NCBI RefSeq assembly: GCF_900141715.1 | Contig: NZ_FQYK01000002.1 | Span: 487,495 to 551,494, forward strand | Source of the DNA: Algibacter luteus | GTDB taxonomy: Bacteria > Bacteroidota > Bacteroidia > Flavobacteriales > Flavobacteriaceae | Length of the DNA: 64,000 nt | Reading direction: 5' to 3' | Shown here: positions 61,612 to 64,000 of the stretch, one piece after another | Layout of the letters: each line of letters begins with the position of its first letter | How positions within the stretch are numbered: the first letter of the stretch is position 1 | Notes under the pieces: generated by a model | What the model saw: the letters and a program-made list of their open reading frames with translations, nothing else | Told to the model about the DNA's origin: nothing | Databases searched by the model: none | Program-made: the position numbers and the translations under genes

Positions 61612-62853
61612 ATGTCTTTTAAAGAATTAAAAATAAGCCGACCGATTTTACGTGCGGTTGCTGAGGCTGGTTACGACAATCCTAATCTGGTTCAAGAAAA
61701 AACCATTCCTTTTGTATTAAACAAAAGAGATGTTATCGTTTCTGCGCAAACAGGTACTGGTAAAACAGCTGCTTTTGCACTTCCCATTCTTCAATCTTTA
61801 TTAGATAAACAAGATGCGCCAAAAAAAGGAAAAACTGTTAAAGCTTTAATTGTAAGTCCTACCCGCGAATTAGCTATACAAATAGAAGAAAATTTTAAAG
61901 CTTATAGCACATATACCAACTTAAGAACAACCGTTGTTTTTGGTGGCACCTCAATTGAACCTCAAAAAGATGTTTTAAAAAAAGGTATCGATATTTTAAT
62001 TGCAACTCCGGGGCGATTACTCGATTTACATAAACAAGATTTCGTTAACCTAGATTATGTAGAAACATTAGTATTAGATGAAGCTGATTTAATGCTAGAC
62101 ATGGGGTTTATTGACGATGTTAAAAAAATAGAGCGATTATGCACTAAAGAAAAACAGATTTTATTGTTTTCTGCAACTATACCTTATAAAGTTGAGCAAT
62201 TAGCGAATTCTATTTTAAACGAGCCAGAACGGGTGGAAGTTTCGCAAAATTCATCAACTTCAAAAAACGTAAATCAATTACTTTATTATGTTCCAAAGCG
62301 AAACAAAATAGAGTTGTGTTTACACTTACTTAGAAATACCATTAAAGGCAATATTATCATTTTTAGACGAACAAAATTTGGTGTGGATAAACTTGAAAAG
62401 ACCCTTATAAATAATGGCTATAAAGTTGATAGTATTCATGGTGATAAAAGTCAGACCGCAAGACAAGAAGCTTTAAACAGATTTAAAAAAGGAGAAGTTA
62501 ACATTTTAATTGCTACCGATGTGGCTGCACGAGGGATTGATATTAACGACCTTGATGCTGTTGTGAATTTCGATTTACCAAACGTACCAGAAACTTATGT
62601 ACACCGCATTGGAAGAACTGCGAGAGCAGGAAATACAGGAATGGCGTATTCGCTTTGTTCTGCCGATGAGAAGAGTTACATTATCACTATTCAACAACTC
62701 ATTCAAATGCAATTAGATGTTATTGATGAGCATCCTTACCCGCTAGACCCTAAGGCAAAACCTATTATCCATAAGTCGAAAAAAACAGGAAGCAAGCATA
62801 AAAAAGGGAGAAAAAGTGTCGCTTCTAAAAAGAAAAAGAAACGCTGGTATTAA
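61612..62853 (+). CDS. DEAD-box RNA helicase
   Basis: A 413-residue ATP-dependent RNA helicase. Motifs are in order: Q-motif region, AQTGTGKTAAFALP (I), PTRELAIQI (Ia), TPGRLLDL (Ib), VLDEADLMLDMGF (II), LFSATIP (III), ATDVAARGIDI (V) and HRIGRTARAG (VI). The C-terminal 30 residues are strongly basic (KHKKGRKSVASKKKKKRWY), probably for RNA binding, as in RhlE-type proteins. I chose the ATG at 61612 (MSFKELKISRPILRAV); a TTG 30 bp upstream is in frame but lies before the promoter box. Confidence 0.93.
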   Translation: MSFKELKISRPILRAVAEAGYDNPNLVQEKTIPFVLNKRDVIVSAQTGTGKTAAFALPILQSLLDKQDAPKKGKTVKALIVSPTRELAIQIEENFKAYSTYTNLRTTVVFGGTSIEPQKDVLKKGIDILIATPGRLLDLHKQDFVNLDYVETLVLDEADLMLDMGFIDDVKKIERLCTKEKQILLFSATIPYKVEQLANSILNEPERVEVSQNSSTSKNVNQLLYYVPKRNKIELCLHLLRNTIKGNIIIFRRTKFGVDKLEKTLINNGYKVDSIHGDKSQTARQEALNRFKKGEVNILIATDVAARGIDINDLDAVVNFDLPNVPETYVHRIGRTARAGNTGMAYSLCSADEKSYIITIQQLIQMQLDVIDEHPYPLDPKAKPIIHKSKKTGSKHKKGRKSVASKKKKKRWY

Positions 62854-62885
62854 AATCTTTATCCAAAACAAACGTAATTGATTAT

Positions 62886-63293
62886 CTAAATTTCATAGCG
62901 TTTATTAACATGATTTTTAATTAGAGGTATTTGTATACAAAACATTAATGCTAAAAAGAGAATAGCGTAAGTAAATGTTTTCGATAGTGTTACATCTGAT
63001 AAAACATTTATTTTTGAAAGAATTTTAAAATCTACTGACGTTAGCCAATTAGAAGATTCCGTTTTAGATGCAAAGAATATAATATATGAGACCACAACTA
63101 AAGCAATTAGAATCCAGGCCATTTTAGAAATTAGCGGTTTGTATACTGTTACTTCACTTTTATGTAACTCGTTTATTCTTGTAATCACTGCATTGGTAAA
63201 ATCTAAAGAAGGACTTTCGATAGTTGTTTCTCCAATAACTTTTCTTGATAAATCCTCTAAGTATTTAGTTTCTTTCTCTTCCATAATGTTCAA
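62886..63293 (-). CDS. Probable anti-sigma factor, membrane protein
   Basis: A 135-residue protein of unknown family with two hydrophobic helices, about residues 50-70 (MAWILIALVVVSYIIFFA) and 105-123 (FTYAILFLALMFCIQIPLI). The N-terminal 45 residues are acidic and soluble and would face the cytoplasm. It overlaps the sigma factor gene by 29 bp, an arrangement typical of sigma/anti-sigma pairs, so sigma sequestration at the membrane is inferred. There is no zinc-type HxxxCxxC motif. An alternative ATG lies 9 bp downstream (MEEKETKYLED). Confidence 0.7.
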   Translation of the reverse strand: MNIMEEKETKYLEDLSRKVIGETTIESPSLDFTNAVITRINELHKSEVTVYKPLISKMAWILIALVVVSYIIFFASKTESSNWLTSVDFKILSKINVLSDVTLSKTFTYAILFLALMFCIQIPLIKNHVNKRYEI

Positions 63294-63852
63294 TAATTTC
63301 TGGTTCTAGATGTGCCATCATAATAGTTGCAAGTTTCTTTCTACTTCTAAACAATTTCACTTTCACATTATTTATTGTTAAACCTATGACTTTCGAAATT
63401 TCATCTAAATTTTGGTCTTCAAAATAATATAAAGTTAAAAGAAAGGCATCATCACTTGACAGTAATCCAATACATTTTTGAATGGCATGATTACGCTCTT
63501 CATCTTCTAATTTACTCAAAGCATTATCTATTGTTTTTACCTGATGCTCAGTAAATTCATCAATAGCAACATTGTTAAAATACTTTCGATTCTTCTTCAA
63601 ACGATCTAAACTACTGTTATATGCTATTCTATAAATCCATGTTGAAAATTTTGATTCTCCTTTATATTGATTTATAGACTTATAAACTTTTATGAAAGTA
63701 TCTTGAGATACTTCTTCAGCCTCTTCTCTATTTTTCAACATACGCAAAGTTAAAGTGTACACTAAATCCTTATAACGGTCTACCAGTTTAACAAATGCAT
63801 TGGTATCTCCTTTATTAATTAAATCAATATAGTGTTGGTCGTTGATGGTCAT
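63265..63852 (-). CDS. ECF-type RNA polymerase sigma factor
   Basis: A 195-residue sigma-70 family protein with region 2 and region 4 only. Region 2.2 has LVDRYKDLVYTLTLRMLKN and QDTFIKVYKSI; region 2.4 has KFSTWIYRIAYNSSLDRLKK; region 4 ends with LDEISKVIGLTINNVKVKLF, the helix-turn-helix that reads the -35 element. It is cotranscribed with the overlapping putative anti-sigma gene. A TGTAACC-N16-CGTC element lies directly upstream, so it probably controls its own expression. The ATG is only 11 bp beyond CGTC. Confidence 0.94.
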   Translation of the reverse strand: MTINDQHYIDLINKGDTNAFVKLVDRYKDLVYTLTLRMLKNREEAEEVSQDTFIKVYKSINQYKGESKFSTWIYRIAYNSSLDRLKKNRKYFNNVAIDEFTEHQVKTIDNALSKLEDEERNHAIQKCIGLLSSDDAFLLTLYYFEDQNLDEISKVIGLTINNVKVKLFRSRKKLATIMMAHLEPEIIEHYGRERN

Positions 63853-63863
63853 TTTGAAAGTAA

Positions 63864-63890
63864 GACGACCATTTTTCTTATGAGGTTACA
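63864..63890 (-). promoter_or_regulatory. ECF-type promoter of the sigma factor gene
   Basis: On the minus strand TGTAACC (63890-63884) is followed after exactly 16 bp by CGTC (63867-63864). This is the classical AAC / CGTC layout of ECF sigma promoters. The inferred start of transcription is only a few bases before the ATG. Confidence 0.7.
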
Positions 63891-63919
63891 ATAAACTTTG
63901 AAAAAAAATTAACTAATTG

Positions 63920-63946
63920 TGTAACCTAAATAAAAAATTTGTCGTC
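63920..63946 (+). promoter_or_regulatory. ECF-type promoter of the divergent gene
   Basis: TGTAACC (63920-63926) is followed after exactly 16 bp by CGTC (63943-63946). It mirrors the promoter at 63864-63890, and the two -35 elements are 29 bp apart. It points toward the ATG at 63993. Confidence 0.7.
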
Positions 63947-63992
63947 ATAAGCTATATACAAATTAAAAGTAATCAATTAAAAACGAACAATT

Positions 63993-64000
63993 ATGGGATC
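63993..64000 (+). CDS. Probable start of a divergent gene, partial
   Basis: Only ATGGGATC is visible. It is called as a gene start because it lies 46 bp beyond the ECF-type promoter in an AT-rich leader with no closer ATG. Nothing can be said about its product. Confidence 0.35.

Overview
The window is a 64 kb piece of a low-GC chromosome from the phylum Bacteroidota, almost certainly a member of Flavobacteriaceae. The evidence is consistent: candidate promoters carry the Bacteroidota -7 box TAnnTTTG, Shine-Dalgarno sites are not evident, SecA is 1117 residues long, a DUF4295-type small protein sits beside rpmB and rpmG, one protein ends in a type IX secretion sorting domain, and DUF5723/OmpA and OMP-b-barrel TonB-type receptors are present. 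The genus cannot be fixed from the sequence alone.

Region 1 (1-21.8 kb, all minus strand) is one surface-polysaccharide locus, apparently one long operon read from a promoter box at 21802-21809. It starts with export and assembly genes (Wza-like lipoprotein, Wzc-like tyrosine kinase with a Tyr-Gly repeat tail, Wzm/Wzt-like ABC transporter). It continues with a radical SAM-pyruvyltransferase fusion, about a dozen glycosyltransferases (GT2, GT4 and less typical ones), a WbsX/GH99-like protein, a glycosyltransferase-acetyltransferase fusion, and a CMP-nonulosonate synthetase-phosphatase fusion that runs off the left edge. Together these predict a long, acidic, probably acetylated and pyruvylated polymer containing a sialic-acid-like sugar, exported by an ABC transporter. 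No Wzy polymerase, Wzx flippase or initiating phosphosugar transferase is visible.

Region 2 (21.9-33.2 kb) is mostly housekeeping: an ABC-F ATPase, a methyltransferase, an OmpA-family outer-membrane protein, cob(I)alamin adenosyltransferase, a DUF2795 protein, secA and a GntP-family permease.

Region 3 (33.2-38.6 kb) holds a tightly coupled trio: an ATP-grasp ligase with an RLAN-type N-terminus, a glutamate-cysteine-ligase-like enzyme and an N-formylglutamate-amidohydrolase-like enzyme. This looks like a small peptide or amide pathway of unknown product. It is followed by a T9SS-secreted beta-propeller flanked by unusual palindromic DNA, and by an M23 peptidase.

Region 4 (38.6-52.8 kb) is housekeeping: ttcA, rimO, a serine hydrolase, ftsY, a DUF4295 protein, rpmG, rpmB, cinA, an Hpt protein, an FAH-family hydrolase, an exonuclease, a 2-oxoacid dehydrogenase E2, a GT2, recR, a Na+/solute symporter and a CoA-binding protein. 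Region 5 (52.8-64 kb) has an outer-membrane receptor, a FabH-like KAS III, htpG, an iron alcohol dehydrogenase, a MOSC protein, a DEAD-box helicase, and an ECF sigma factor with its probable membrane anti-sigma partner.

The most notable non-coding signals are a mirror-image pair of ECF-type promoters (TGTAACC-N16-CGTC on both strands) at the right edge, three copies of a roughly 100-bp dispersed repeat (27647, 43502, 46648), and GAGCGCAGTCGA palindromes around the methyltransferase gene. I saw no tRNA, rRNA, CRISPR array, transposase or phage gene.
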